NCBI GenBank assembly: GCA_012960035.1
Contig: DUBZ01000061.1
Coordinates: forward strand, 1 to 64,000
Origin: Myxococcales bacterium
Lineage (GTDB): Bacteria; Myxococcota_A; UBA9160; UBA4427
DNA: 64,000 nucleotides
Reading direction: 5' to 3'
Shown: positions 17,843-28,007 of the stretch, one piece after another
Position numbering within the stretch: position 1 is the stretch's first letter
How the letters are laid out: each line of letters opens with the position of its first letter
Program-made: the position numbers and the translations under genes
The notes under the pieces: generated by a model
Databases searched by the model: none
Told to the model about the DNA's origin: nothing
What the model saw: only the letters and a program-made list of their open reading frames with translations

Positions 17843-17980
17843 GCTCTCTCCTCATGGGCTCGCGGCAACGCGAGACCAGGGTTGCTTCAGGACCTCCGGG
17901 ACGCCCCAAGAGGCAGGGACGGAGGTAAGGCTTCTCTTTGCCGGAACCCGCCCCGGTACTCTAACGAAGGCGGAGGAGTC

Positions 17981-18280
17981 CTACCTGTCGAGACGCTGCC
18001 GTCCCTCGGCAGGATTGGCCGGGTCGGCGGAAAGCATCGACACTTCTGGGAACGCATCTTCGAGGTACTCGTTAATGAGGGACGACTCGATCAACACGCT
18101 TCCGTTGTGCACGAGCGTGGGGACAACGTGGTTGGCGTTGAGCTTCACGTAGTCGGGGTCGTGTTGTTCGCCGGCGATCAAGTCAATTTCGTGACTCTCG
18201 AACTCGAGGCCCTTGCCTGCCAGAACGAGGCGAACCTTCTGGGAACAGGTTGAAGCGGCATTGTGGTAGAGAGAGAGCAT
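17981..18280 (-). pseudogene. Glutathione S-transferase, N-terminal domain only
   Basis: From the ATG at 18280 (AAAGG upstream) the protein reads SLYHNAASTCSQKVRLVLAG, then the beta-alpha fold with VVPTLVHNGSVLIESSLINE. That is the whole thioredoxin-like glutathione-binding domain, including cis-Pro and the ESSLI gamma-glutamyl site. It stops at residue ~99 (GRQRLDR), where the all-helical C-terminal domain should begin; the following DNA does not encode it in any frame. Probably a truncated gene, although a stand-alone domain cannot be excluded. Confidence 0.65.
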
Positions 18281-18373
18281 TGACAGGCCTTTCATAGGAC
18301 GAGGGAAAAAGCGCGCGTTGAGTCTCTCACCTTCAGTATGCGCTGTCGACCTCAAGGTGATGCGACGGTCCAT

Positions 18374-19262
18374 GGGCGTTGGTGCATGAATCGCAGGGAA
18401 ATTCGCTCGCATCTACTGATCATGGCATCACGCGTGTCCTGGGCCACGCTTCCAACATGAAATCGAGAGTCCACCCCAAGTACAAAACGAAGTACCTCGT
18501 CAGTAACTAGCGCGAATTTGATCGATCCCTCGTGCAGCATGGCGACAGCACCCTGTGGATTTCAGAGGAAGCGATTCAGGGCTGGATACCTGCTTCATCG
18601 GGTAAGCGAGGTGCACAGAGGGAATTCTCCGACCACGCGATCGAGACCGCTCTAGCCCTTCGGCTCGTCTTCAAGTTGCCACTTCGGCAAGCAGAGGGGT
18701 TTCTTAGATCGATCCTGTCCTTGATAGGCGTCGACCTCGAGTCTCCCGACCACACGACCCTCTCGCGACGCAGCCAACATCTCGATGTCGATCTCCGTCA
18801 CGCCGTGGAGGACAGACCCATTGCAAGCTTCACCGCAGACGCAGCTTATGACACGATTGGGATATACGATGTTGCCGGAGCGAGCGACGCGAAAGTCATC
18901 GTTCCGCCGAGAAAGACCGCGATCAGATCGAGGCGACCACGCGCTCGTGATCGAACGGTCAGACGAGTAATGGAGGTCGGGCGTCGCCAATGGAAGAAAA
19001 AATCGTGGTATCACCAGCAGGCACGCGTCGAGAACACCTTCTCCAGATACAAGTCAATCATCGGTGACCGGCTTTGTGCTCGTCATTCCGGGTCGCAGGA
19101 AGCTGAAGCGCTGATCGCGTGCAACATCCTGAATCGGATCTTGAAACTCGGCGGGCCAGAGTCCTTCGCCATCGAAGTAACCAATTGGGGCGGCAGAGTT
19201 GACTTTCGCGCCGCTGTCGGATTCCTGTACTAACGCCGTTCTTTGGGCTTGCCAACACGTTC
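18374..19262 (+). mobile_element. Decayed IS5-family element
   Basis: Encloses the transposase pseudogene at 18457-19233. The left boundary GGGCGTTGGTGCATGAATCG resembles known IS5-group ends; on the right only GTTGG within the complementary strand of 19241-19262 matches, so the ends are approximate. Confidence 0.4.
18457..19233 (+). pseudogene. IS5-family transposase with in-frame stop and internal deletion
   Basis: The ancestral start is the ATG at 18457 (MKSRVHPKYKTKYLVSN). An in-frame TAG at 18508-18510 replaces the Trp expected before REFDRSLVQ, and the frame then runs on. SGKRGAQREFSDHAIETALA, LPLRQAEGFLRSI and DHTTLSRRSQHLDVDL are canonical. Directly after LDVDL the reading jumps to RHAVEDRPIASFTADAAYDT, so roughly 80 residues including the first catalytic Asp are missing. 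The C-terminal WYHQQARVENTFSRYKSIIG with the catalytic Glu is retained. It cannot transpose by itself. Confidence 0.8.
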
Positions 19263-19419
19263 AGCTTCCGATTTACGATCCCGGCCTTCGTCGGAAAACG
19301 GGGCCTGCTGATGAAAGACGGATCACCTCTCGGAATTCATCGGCAAAGAATGTCATTCAATCTTCCCTTGGCTACTGTTCTTCGCGGACCAACCTGATCC
19401 GGGTTGGAGGAGAACTATC

Positions 19420-20613
19420 ATGCGCGCCTCCCTTGGCCAGCCGGTGAAACGGGCTAGGTCGGTTTTCGCTCTGCTTCTGGCGAGCTTGCTCTTTCTGGTG
19501 TCCTGCGACTCTGCGCCGCCGCCCGTCAGGCCGCCCCTCGAAATCGAGGTCGTTGAAGTGGTGCAGCGGGATCAGCCCATTGAGATGGAGATGGTGGGGC
19601 AGACGCTGGGCTCTTCGGATATTCCGATCCGAGCACGGGTCGCAGGTGTCCTGACGAGCATGGATTTTGTGGAGGGTCGGACCGTCGAAGAAGGCCAGCT
19701 TCTTTACACGATCGATCCGGATCCCTTCAGATTAGAAGTCGTCGAGGCCGAGGGATCGGTGGCCGAGGTGAAAACGATGCTCGCCAAGGCAAAATCAGAC
19801 CTCCGCCGGATTCGCCCCCTGGCCGAAATAAGCGCCGTGAGTCAGGCCGACCTTGATAGCGCCGTCGCACAATACGAGGCCACGCTCGGTACTCTCCAAT
19901 CTGCTCGGGCGCGCGTTGAGCAAGCGAATATTCGATTGGGGTACGCGAGGATCCATTCACCGATCTCCGGTCGAGTCGGAATTTCCAAGGCGCGTGTTGG
20001 CGAGTTCGTTGGAGTTGATCCTAATCCGGTTGTACTCAACTTCGTATCCAAGATTGATCCGATTCGCGTGCGATTTTCGATCGATGAACGAACCTACCTC
20101 AGGATTGCGAGGAGACTGCATGATCTCCGGCATGTTCCAGGAGAGGAGCCGGCGATGGGGAAAGGGCTCACTCTGACTCTCGCAGACGGAGTGGATCACC
20201 CACACAGAGGCAGCGTCGTCGGCTCGGATGCCGCCGTGGATCCCAATACGGGGACGTTCACCCTCGAAGCAGATTTTCCGAATCCGGACAGAGTTGTTCT
20301 AGCCGGCCAGTTTGCGCGTGTGGGCGCAGTCGTGCAGACGCGAGTGGGAGCGCTGCTCATTCCCAGCCGGAGCGTGAGTGAGCTTCAGGGGAAGTTCCGC
20401 GTCTTTGTCGTCGCGGAGGATGGCAAGGTTGAAATGCGTTCCGTCAAACTCGGACCGGTGATCGACAGCTTTCGGATCGTGGATTCCGGGCTCAAGCCGG
20501 GTGAGCACGTCGCGGTCGAAATCATGAAGCTTCGCCCGGGCATCACGGTCAAGCCAAAGCTCGTAACGCTCAATAAGAATGGAACAATCGTCGACCCGAA
20601 GAAGGGGAGCTGA
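19420..20613 (+). CDS. RND efflux periplasmic adaptor (membrane fusion protein), lipoprotein
   Basis: 397 residues; ATG preceded by GGAGGAGA. The signal peptide ends in a lipobox (LLFLVSC, Cys29). The barrel-sandwich/lipoyl halves are visible (VAGVLTSMDFVEGRTVEEGQ, then YARIHSPISGRVGISKARVG) around an alpha-helical hairpin (AVAQYEATLGTLQSARARVE). This AcrA/MexA-type protein bridges the inner-membrane pump and the outer-membrane channel. It is the first gene of a three-gene operon, 3 bp before the pump gene. No TetR-type repressor is adjacent. Confidence 0.93.
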   Translation: MRASLGQPVKRARSVFALLLASLLFLVSCDSAPPPVRPPLEIEVVEVVQRDQPIEMEMVGQTLGSSDIPIRARVAGVLTSMDFVEGRTVEEGQLLYTIDPDPFRLEVVEAEGSVAEVKTMLAKAKSDLRRIRPLAEISAVSQADLDSAVAQYEATLGTLQSARARVEQANIRLGYARIHSPISGRVGISKARVGEFVGVDPNPVVLNFVSKIDPIRVRFSIDERTYLRIARRLHDLRHVPGEEPAMGKGLTLTLADGVDHPHRGSVVGSDAAVDPNTGTFTLEADFPNPDRVVLAGQFARVGAVVQTRVGALLIPSRSVSELQGKFRVFVVAEDGKVEMRSVKLGPVIDSFRIVDSGLKPGEHVAVEIMKLRPGITVKPKLVTLNKNGTIVDPKKGS

Positions 20614-20616
20614 AGC

Positions 20617-23600
20617 GTGTCCGAGTTCTTTATTAGGCGTCCCATTTTTGCGATGGTGATCGCGATTGTGATCGTGATTCTGGGTCTGGTTTCTCTCCAG
20701 TCGCTACCGATCTCTCAATACCCTGCAATCACTCCACCGATGGTGAACGTAGTCGCGAATTACACCGGTGCGAGTGCGGTCAGTGTTGAAGAATCCGTAG
20801 CGGCTCCGCTCGAACAGTCGGTCAACGGTGTAGAGAATATGATCTACATGCAGTCGACCAATTCGAGCGACGGGAAGATGTCCCTCTCTGTATCCTTCGA
20901 AGTCGGCACTGATCTTGACATGGCGAACGTCCTGACGCAGAACCGGGTCTCGGAAGGCCAGGCGTCGCTTCCCGAAGAGGTCAAACGTCAGGGAGTGACC
21001 GTTAAAAAGAAGCTCTCCTTTCCTCTGTTGCTGATCACGATGGACTCGCCGGGTGGGACCTACGACGCTCAATTCCTTACTAACTACACGACGATCAATA
21101 TCCTTGACGAGCTTTCGCGAATCCAGGGCGTCGGCGTTGCGGAAGTTTTCGGTGGGACTGCGACGGATTACGCGATGCGCGTCTGGGTACGTCCCGATCA
21201 GCTCGCGAAACTGAACCTCACGATCTCCGATCTCCAGATCGCGATCCAGGAGCAGAACACCCTCGTGCCCGCCGGGCAGATCGGGGGACCGCCAGCGCCG
21301 GACCACACTGAGTTCACCTATACGGTTAAGGCCTCCGGTCGATTCCGGACCAGCGAAGAATTTGGCGCGGTGGTCGTGCGATCGAATCCGGACGGATCAC
21401 AGGTTCTTCTTCGCGATGTCGCACGAATCGACTTGGGTTCCCAGAATTATTTATTGGAGACGTCCACGAACGGCCGTCGAACGGCTGTCGTCTCGATCTA
21501 TCAGCTTCCGGACGCGAATGGTCTGCAAGTTGCGCAGTCGATCAGGGAGGCGATGGATAGCGTCTCTCAGCGATTCCCAGATGATGTCGAGTATTCAATC
21601 TCACTCGATACAACCAAGCCGATCAGTGCCGGAATTGACGAGATCGTCACCACGTTGTTCCAGGCGATCGCACTCGTCGTGCTCGTCGTCTTCATCTTCC
21701 TGCAAAACTTTCGGGCCACGCTGATTCCGACGATCGCGGTTCCGGTTTCTTTGATCGGTGCCTTTGCAGTTTTTCCGGTTCTGGGGTTCACGATCAATAC
21801 GCTTTCCTTATTAGGCCTTGTTCTGGCCATCGGGATCGTTGTTGATGATGCGATCGTCGTCGTCGAAGCCGTCGTGGCCAAGATGGAAGGGGGCCTTCGG
21901 CCCAGGGAAGCTACGATCGCGGCGATGAAGGAAGTCTCAGGGCCGATCGTTGCTACATCGCTCGCGCTGATCGCGGTCTTCGTCCCGGTCGCCGCCATGG
22001 CGGGAATCACGGGTCGGCTCTATCAGCAGTTTGCTATTACGATTGCGATCTCCGTTGCGATTTCCTCCTTCAACGCACTCACCCTGAGTCCTGCTCTCGC
22101 GGCGATGCTGCTCAAGCCACCTGGAGAATCGAAGAAGGGCATCTTTGATCCCTTTTTCGTTCGATTCAATCGTGTCTTCGAGTTCGCAACGGGTCGCTTC
22201 ATGGGCCTGGCCAATTTTTTCACTCGCCGACTGATTCGATCGGGTGTGCTTCTCGGCTCGATCGTTCTCGCACTCGTCTTTCTCTTTCAGGCCGTACCTG
22301 AAGGTTTCCTGCCCGAGGAGGATCAGGGCTACATCCTGGGCGGACTCATGATGCCCGACGCCGCTTCCCTTCAGCGTACGGCAGAAGTGATGCGGGAAGT
22401 GGAAAAGATTGTTTCGGATTTTGAGGCAATCGAAACCGTTGTGACGATCTCCGGGTTCACCCTCGTTTCGGGAACCATTCAGCCGAACGTTGGATTCATC
22501 TTCATACAACTGAAAGACTGGGATGAGCGGCCTGATTCACGGGATCATGCAAGGAACGTGGTCCGGCGTCTGAACGCCGTTTTCGCCACCAGGATTCAAG
22601 AGGGTACAGCCTTTGCGTTCGGGCCTCCAGCGATTCCCGGCCTCGGGACTGGAGCCGGATTCTCGATGATGCTTCAGGATCGTGGCGGCAGTGGTCCAAG
22701 CTACCTGGCCGAGCAGCTGCAGCACTTCATAAAAGCCGCGAACGAACGCCCTGAGATCGATCGCGCGAGAAGTCTTTTCCGCGCAAGCGTTCCTCAGGTC
22801 TTCCTCGATATTGATGATGCAAAGGTCATGAAACTGGGTGTGCCTTTGAATGAAGTGAATGCGGCGATTGGCGCGTTCCTGGGTGGCGCTTACGTGAACG
22901 ATTTTAATCGGTTCGGTCGCCTATATAAGGTGTATGTCCAGGCGGAGCCGTCCTATCGCGCGGATGAGAATGCGCTTCGATTCTTCTACGTTAGGAATTC
23001 GGAGGGCGGGATGGTGCCGCTCTCGACGCTGGTTTCGGCCAGTCGAACGCAGGGCGCGGAATACACCAATCGTTTCAATCTTTTCCAATCCGCCGAGGTT
23101 CAAGGGCAGCCTGCTCCCGGCTATAGCTCGAGTCAGGCGCTGGCCGCTCTCGAGGAAGTGGCCGGCGAAGTTCTGCCGGAGGATATGTCGTTCGCCTGGA
23201 GTTCGATGAGCTATCAGGAGAAGGCGGCCGAGGGGAGTGGGGGTGTCGTCTTCGGGATGGCGCTGGTCTTCGTCTTCCTGATCCTCGCGGCGCAATACGA
23301 GAGCTGGTCGCTGCCCTTGAGCGTGCTCTTCGGGGTTCCGGTCGCGGTTTTCGGGGCGATGGCCGGTCTTGCAATTTCTCGAATCTTCAGCGAGAGCTAT
23401 GAGAATAATGTCTTTGCTCAGATCGGACTTGTTATGCTGATCGGTATGTCGGCGAAGAACGCCATTTTGATCGTTGAGTTCGCAAAAATGGAACGTGATG
23501 CAGGGAAGAGCGCATTCGATGCAGCGATGATCGCGGCCAAAGAGCGCTTCCGGCCGATTCTCATGACGGCGTTCTCCTTTATTCTCGGCGTGCTGCCGCT

Positions 23601-23802
23601 TCTCGTTGCGAGCGGGGCCGGGGCCGAAGCGCGTAAGGTCATGGGCATGACCGTCTTCAGTGGGATGCTCGTGGCGACGATGGTTGGAATTATTGTCGTG
23701 CCCGCGCTCTATGTGTTCGTCGAACGTTATGTGGCAAAGGGCAGTGACGGTGGTCCTAATGATCCTGGCGGCGCCGTCGAGAATCCCGGAGGTCACGCAT
23801 GA
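20617..23802 (+). CDS. RND multidrug efflux pump permease (HAE1 type)
   Basis: 1061 residues from a GTG at 20617, the typical length of AcrB/MexB-type pumps. It begins SEFFIRRPIFAMVIAIVIVI. TM4 carries the proton-relay Asp pair in GIVVDDAIVVVEAVV and TM10 the conserved Lys in GMSAKNAILIVEFAK. Large periplasmic loops follow TM1 and TM7. It exports hydrophobic compounds using the proton gradient; the substrate is unknown. It overlaps the NodT gene by 4 bp, ensuring coupled translation. Confidence 0.95.
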   Translation: MSEFFIRRPIFAMVIAIVIVILGLVSLQSLPISQYPAITPPMVNVVANYTGASAVSVEESVAAPLEQSVNGVENMIYMQSTNSSDGKMSLSVSFEVGTDLDMANVLTQNRVSEGQASLPEEVKRQGVTVKKKLSFPLLLITMDSPGGTYDAQFLTNYTTINILDELSRIQGVGVAEVFGGTATDYAMRVWVRPDQLAKLNLTISDLQIAIQEQNTLVPAGQIGGPPAPDHTEFTYTVKASGRFRTSEEFGAVVVRSNPDGSQVLLRDVARIDLGSQNYLLETSTNGRRTAVVSIYQLPDANGLQVAQSIREAMDSVSQRFPDDVEYSISLDTTKPISAGIDEIVTTLFQAIALVVLVVFIFLQNFRATLIPTIAVPVSLIGAFAVFPVLGFTINTLSLLGLVLAIGIVVDDAIVVVEAVVAKMEGGLRPREATIAAMKEVSGPIVATSLALIAVFVPVAAMAGITGRLYQQFAITIAISVAISSFNALTLSPALAAMLLKPPGESKKGIFDPFFVRFNRVFEFATGRFMGLANFFTRRLIRSGVLLGSIVLALVFLFQAVPEGFLPEEDQGYILGGLMMPDAASLQRTAEVMREVEKIVSDFEAIETVVTISGFTLVSGTIQPNVGFIFIQLKDWDERPDSRDHARNVVRRLNAVFATRIQEGTAFAFGPPAIPGLGTGAGFSMMLQDRGGSGPSYLAEQLQHFIKAANERPEIDRARSLFRASVPQVFLDIDDAKVMKLGVPLNEVNAAIGAFLGGAYVNDFNRFGRLYKVYVQAEPSYRADENALRFFYVRNSEGGMVPLSTLVSASRTQGAEYTNRFNLFQSAEVQGQPAPGYSSSQALAALEEVAGEVLPEDMSFAWSSMSYQEKAAEGSGGVVFGMALVFVFLILAAQYESWSLPLSVLFGVPVAVFGAMAGLAISRIFSESYENNVFAQIGLVMLIGMSAKNAILIVEFAKMERDAGKSAFDAAMIAAKERFRPILMTAFSFILGVLPLLVASGAGAEARKVMGMTVFSGMLVATMVGIIVVPALYVFVERYVAKGSDGGPNDPGGAVENPGGHA

Positions 23803-25256
23803 AGAGAGCAAGCGTACTCTGGACGATCGGACTCGTCTTTTTGGTAAGCGGTTGTGCGCTGACGCCCGACTATGAACGCCCCGAACTCGACTTGCCCGAG
23901 AAATGGATTTATAGCGCGGAGAAGGGCGAATCGTTCGCCAATATTGCGTGGTGGGAAATCTATAAAGACGAAGCGCTTGTGGGTTTGATCAACACCGCGC
24001 TCGAACAGAATCAGGATCTCGCTGTCGCGCTCGCACGAATGCAGGAGTCCAGGTATCTGGTGACTTTCACGCGGGCCGAGCAATTCCCGTTCCTAAACGC
24101 TTTCGGCGATGCGGGTCGTGGTCGGCAGAGTAAAGAAAGCACTCCCGGATCTGTGACGAAAAGCAATTTCTCGTTCGGAGCCAACCTGAGCTTCGAGATC
24201 GATCTCTGGCGAAAATATGCTCGAGCGACTGAAGCAGCGCGGGCGGATCTACTCTCGACCGAGGCCGCGTATCGAAGCGTGACGATCAGCCTGATTTCCG
24301 ATGTAGCCAGCACCTATCTGCTGGTCCGCGACCTCGATTCGCGGCTCAAAATATCCCGGCGGACTTTCGAGGGTCGTGTCGAGCGTTTTCAAATCATACT
24401 TGCGCGATTCGAGGAGGGGATCGAGCCCGAGCTCGATGTCAATCAGGCCGATATTCAGGTTGCGATTGCCGAAGCAGCCGTTGCTCAATTCGAGCGCGAG
24501 GTCGCTCAGGCGGAGAATGCACTTCGCGTATTGCTTGGTTATTTCCCCGGCCCGATTCCGAGGGGCGAAGCGATCACAATCCGCACCTGGCCCCCCTCCG
24601 TACCGGCCGGTTTGCCTTCGGAGTTACTCCAGCGCCGCCCGGACATTGTGGAGGCGGAGCAGACATTGATCGCCGAGACGGCGCGAATAGGTGTCGCTCA
24701 GGCAATGCGTTTTCCAGCTCTCTCCCTGACTGCTGAAGTGAGCGCGGTCGCTGAGGGGCTGACTGATCTGAACTCGACGGATGCGGGTGAATGGAACGTG
24801 ATGGCCGGGATCTTCCAGCCGCTCTTCAATAGTGGTCAGCTGAAGGCCCAGATGAAGGCACAGCGCGCTCGCACAGAACAAGCACAGCATCGCTACATCG
24901 AGACATTGCAGAACGCCTTCCGCGAGGTAGAGGATTCACTAGTTGCCATCGAGACCCTGAAGCGAGAATTCGAGGCGCGTAAGCGGCAGGTCGCGTCGGC
25001 GAGTAATGCCGCTCGACTTTCTCAGGCGCGCTACGACGGTGGTGTGGTCGACTATCTCGAAGTGATCGACAGCGAACGAACGCTTTTCGGCGCGGAACTG
25101 GTCGCGTCGTCCACCCAGCGTGAAGCGCTGACCGCGTTCATTTCGCTCTATAAGGCGCTCGGTGGTGGTTGGACTGAAGAGGGTGCGCCTGCCGAAGGTG
25201 ATGAGGCGTGGGATGCGATCGAAGCTGAGGATGGAATGTCCGATGAGGTCATGTAG
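23799..25256 (+). CDS. NodT/OprM-family outer-membrane efflux lipoprotein
   Basis: 485 residues; signal peptide with lipobox (LVSGC, Cys19) and the family start ALTPDYERPELDLPEKW. Two outer-membrane-efflux repeats are seen, each with long coiled-coil helices (VNQADIQVAIAEAAVAQFER; RYIETLQNAFREVEDSLVAI). VPAGLPSELLQRRPDIVEAE is the diagnostic NodT motif. It forms the trimeric exit channel for the RND pump encoded directly upstream. The C-terminus is acidic and not conserved. Confidence 0.94.
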   Translation: MKRASVLWTIGLVFLVSGCALTPDYERPELDLPEKWIYSAEKGESFANIAWWEIYKDEALVGLINTALEQNQDLAVALARMQESRYLVTFTRAEQFPFLNAFGDAGRGRQSKESTPGSVTKSNFSFGANLSFEIDLWRKYARATEAARADLLSTEAAYRSVTISLISDVASTYLLVRDLDSRLKISRRTFEGRVERFQIILARFEEGIEPELDVNQADIQVAIAEAAVAQFEREVAQAENALRVLLGYFPGPIPRGEAITIRTWPPSVPAGLPSELLQRRPDIVEAEQTLIAETARIGVAQAMRFPALSLTAEVSAVAEGLTDLNSTDAGEWNVMAGIFQPLFNSGQLKAQMKAQRARTEQAQHRYIETLQNAFREVEDSLVAIETLKREFEARKRQVASASNAARLSQARYDGGVVDYLEVIDSERTLFGAELVASSTQREALTAFISLYKALGGGWTEEGAPAEGDEAWDAIEAEDGMSDEVM

Positions 25257-25269
25257 TCGATCGAAGAGG

Positions 25270-25288
25270 GCGACTTAGTCTGAGTCGC
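25270..25288. terminator. Possible terminator hairpin after the RND operon
   Basis: GCGACT and AGTCGC pair around a 7-base loop 14 bp after the NodT stop. There is no T-run, so the assignment is weak. Confidence 0.3.
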
Positions 25289-25329
25289 GCGTAGTTCGTC
25301 TCGAAACCATTTTGCACAGGAATTGAGAA

Positions 25330-26040
25330 TTTAATGATTGAGGTCGACTTTTTCTGCGTCGATCTCCGTCCAACAAAATAACCAATTCTTTCGGCCGATG
25401 GGAATGACTCGCAGCGCACGTTCCAGATGATTCGTGTCCATAGGCACGTCGGGATCCGCGAGAAAGACTTCGAGCGCCGACTTCGGCTTCAGCGCGTAGT
25501 TCGAGGCCTTCGTGAACGGTTTTCTTGGGCAGGAGAGCACCCGCAATGAGTTCCTCTTTCAGCCAATCGAAGAACTTGGCAACGAGCAGTCTGCTTTTCT
25601 CTCCGCGAACCTTCTGTCTGGCCTCAGCCTTCACAAAGCCGCGCCGGACGTGTCCCCAGTACCGCGCATGCACGACAGCGTCACGACGGGCAGCGTAGTC
25701 ATCGTAGGCCGGATAGCCGTTCGTGAGCAGCGTGCCGCAGTATTCGCCCAGATCGGCGACGTGGCGTGATTATGTGCTCGTGAAGGGGCGTAGGGAAAGG
25801 CGACCTCGTGCTGATCTCCCTGCATCCGTTGATGTTGTCGATAAAGCGGAAGGTGGTAGCGGATCTTCTCGGTGACGTTTTCTTTTTGATCGTCGGGTAG
25901 AGCATCGATCTCAGGGTTCGAGACATGGATCGTCTTCACGGGGACAGAGTCATCGAAGCGGAGCCCTGTGTCGCTCTCGCTGGGGTCTTCGTCCCGGGTC
26001 TTGGACTTCTTCCTTCGTTGGTGTCCACGAACAGTCGAAG
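25330..26040 (-). pseudogene. IS66-family TnpC transposase, multiply frameshifted
   Basis: Reading along the minus strand in shifting frames: HQRRKKSKTRDEDPSESDTG, then VPVKTIHVSNPEIDALPDD, HLPLYRQHQRMQ (the conserved D-H-L-P-L-Y-R-Q block), GYPAYDDYAARR, HARYWGHVRRGFVKAEARQK, WLKEELIAGALLPKK, NYALKPKSALEVFLADPD and NHLERALRVIPIGRKNWLFC. The order is that of TnpC. Several frameshifts and a deletion between EKIRY and HLPLY show it is dead. It differs from the TnpC piece at 11474 and probably represents another IS66 element. Confidence 0.75.
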
Positions 26041-26109
26041 CGGCGGGTTCTTCCTCGCTGCCGGAGTCCCTCGTCTAGCTCGGCATGCACCTGAGAGCCG
26101 AACGAGCGG

Positions 26110-27897
26110 TCACGGGCCAGCGACCGGAAGCTCGATCCAGGTCGCGACGCCTGCGCCCATGATGAGGCTCTGGCGAGCGAGTCTCGCTTCTGTCTGCTGA
26201 GACCAGATGCCAAACTGGTTCGGGTGAGCGTGGTATTTCGGAAAGTCGGACGAGGAGATGTTGAGCCGGAGACTCGATCCTGCGGGCACCGACCATTCGA
26301 TTGGCCAGAAGCGAATCAGGATCTCGACGGGCGTCGCCGGCTCATGCGCCTGCGGGGCGGTCGCTCCATTTCGATAGGCGAGCGACGTGATGCCATCGCG
26401 GATATTGACTGCACGACCATCCGACAGAACCTCGACCAGCTTTGCCGTGAAGGCGGTATCCGCGGCGTCCGACATGATCGTGAGCGCCACTTCAATTTCG
26501 CCTGCGAGATGGATTGATTCCTTGAGTACGGGCGTCTGGAACGACAGTACATCCTCTCGGTCGCACAAGCCTTCCTGCCAAACTGTGGCCGGCGGCGCGC
26601 CCTCGAAATCGGGTAAGACGAAGGCGAGCATGCCACTGCCTCCGCGCGTCGGGACCGGGTTATCGGGGTCATAGATGTAGTCGGCTCGGTCCGCGGAATC
26701 GGGTCCGCGTCGCTGCAGCCTGCCTCCGCCGCAGCTCAAGGCGCCATCACCGCCGGCTAGATAGAGCCGCTCGCGATGGCCCTTCGGCGGCCAGCTTCTT
26801 CGCTCTTCCCAGCGATTTTCCCGCATCACGTAGGTCGCCACACCGGGACCGTTCTCGAGAGGCTCGCCCTTGAGATGATGTCCCAACCAGTCGAGGCTGA
26901 TCTTCCATTGCAATAGCCCGCCGCCCGAGTTGGGCGTTTCAAGGGCTTCGCCGCCGCCGCCGATATGCGTCCAAGGTCCGATCACGAAACGACTTGAACT
27001 CTGACTCGCGAGTCGAACCCAATCGTCGTATTGCGGACCAAAGAATGCGTCGTACCAACCGCCGACCATCAAGATCGGAATCTCGAGTTGCTCGGGCGCG
27101 GCCAGTAGCCGCCGATTGTCCTCGCCCTGCCAGAGAGCATCGCTCGGCGCGGGATTCGATATCCAATCTCGATACCAGGGAAGCGATTCTCCGAAAATCT
27201 TCTCGTCCACCTCGAAATGTGGACGGTGGCGGATGGCTGCCTGGTATTGCGCGCCCGATTCGCCGCCGCCCATCTCGCCAGGCTTGGCCATCAGTGCGGC
27301 CCAGGCTGTAAAGGACTCGTGGCGAAACATGCCGTCTTCATAGAGTGTGTCGTGTGTGTTAGTCGAGAAGACGGTGGGAATGAAGGTCTTGACTTCGGGA
27401 GGCAGCGTATCGGCTGCCGCCGCCCACTGAACGGCAGCCAGATAAGAAGGACCGATCATGCCGATATTGCCATTCATAAAGGGCTGCTTGGCCAGCCACC
27501 TCAGCGTATCGCCACCATCACGGCGCTCATTGATCACCGGTTCCCAGTCTCCCTCAGACTCGCCCTGGCCCCGAACATCCTGGAGGACACACGCATAGCC
27601 GTATCGCACAAGGCGATCGCACCAGGTTCCGATGATCGGCCCCATCTGGACATAAGGATTCCGAATCAGCACGGTCGGCCACGGACCCGGCCCGGCTGGC
27701 TCGTAGATTATCGTGGCGAGTTTGATGCCGTCCCGCATCTCGACGACCGTCTCGCTCGTCTCCCCGCCCGGGTGCGTAAAGGGAGGAAGATCTTCATAAA
27801 TTCGCAGGAGCTCGTGGCGCATCAAAAAACCGGCCGTGGACAAAGCGAACAGAAACGCGGTCAGACCGCCAAGGATGATCAAGATGCGGCTCAGCAT
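26110..27897 (-). CDS. CocE/NonD-family (X-Pro dipeptidyl-peptidase S15-like) hydrolase
   Basis: 595 residues with an N-terminal membrane segment (ILIILGGLTAFLFALSTAGF). The alpha/beta-hydrolase domain runs from ~60 to 340: MRDGIKLATIIYEP, LQDVRGQGESEGDWEP, nucleophile elbow IGPSYLAAVQW, GGWYDAFFG with the catalytic Asp, and GPWTHIGGGG with the His. The C-terminal jelly roll typical of the family ends with RLNISSSDFPKYHAHPNQFG. Such enzymes hydrolyse esters or amides. It is monocistronic, with an IS66 fossil adjoining its 3' end. Confidence 0.88.
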   Translation of the reverse strand: MLSRILIILGGLTAFLFALSTAGFLMRHELLRIYEDLPPFTHPGGETSETVVEMRDGIKLATIIYEPAGPGPWPTVLIRNPYVQMGPIIGTWCDRLVRYGYACVLQDVRGQGESEGDWEPVINERRDGGDTLRWLAKQPFMNGNIGMIGPSYLAAVQWAAAADTLPPEVKTFIPTVFSTNTHDTLYEDGMFRHESFTAWAALMAKPGEMGGGESGAQYQAAIRHRPHFEVDEKIFGESLPWYRDWISNPAPSDALWQGEDNRRLLAAPEQLEIPILMVGGWYDAFFGPQYDDWVRLASQSSSRFVIGPWTHIGGGGEALETPNSGGGLLQWKISLDWLGHHLKGEPLENGPGVATYVMRENRWEERRSWPPKGHRERLYLAGGDGALSCGGGRLQRRGPDSADRADYIYDPDNPVPTRGGSGMLAFVLPDFEGAPPATVWQEGLCDREDVLSFQTPVLKESIHLAGEIEVALTIMSDAADTAFTAKLVEVLSDGRAVNIRDGITSLAYRNGATAPQAHEPATPVEILIRFWPIEWSVPAGSSLRLNISSSDFPKYHAHPNQFGIWSQQTEARLARQSLIMGAGVATWIELPVAGP

Positions 27898-28007
27898 TGA
27901 AACCTCTCGAAACGAAGGAGTACTTCAGCTCGATTGCGTGAGCGGCCAGACTCTATAACACGGGGAGCGACCCAGCATTCACCCAATCGGGGACTAGGTT
28001 CACTCCC

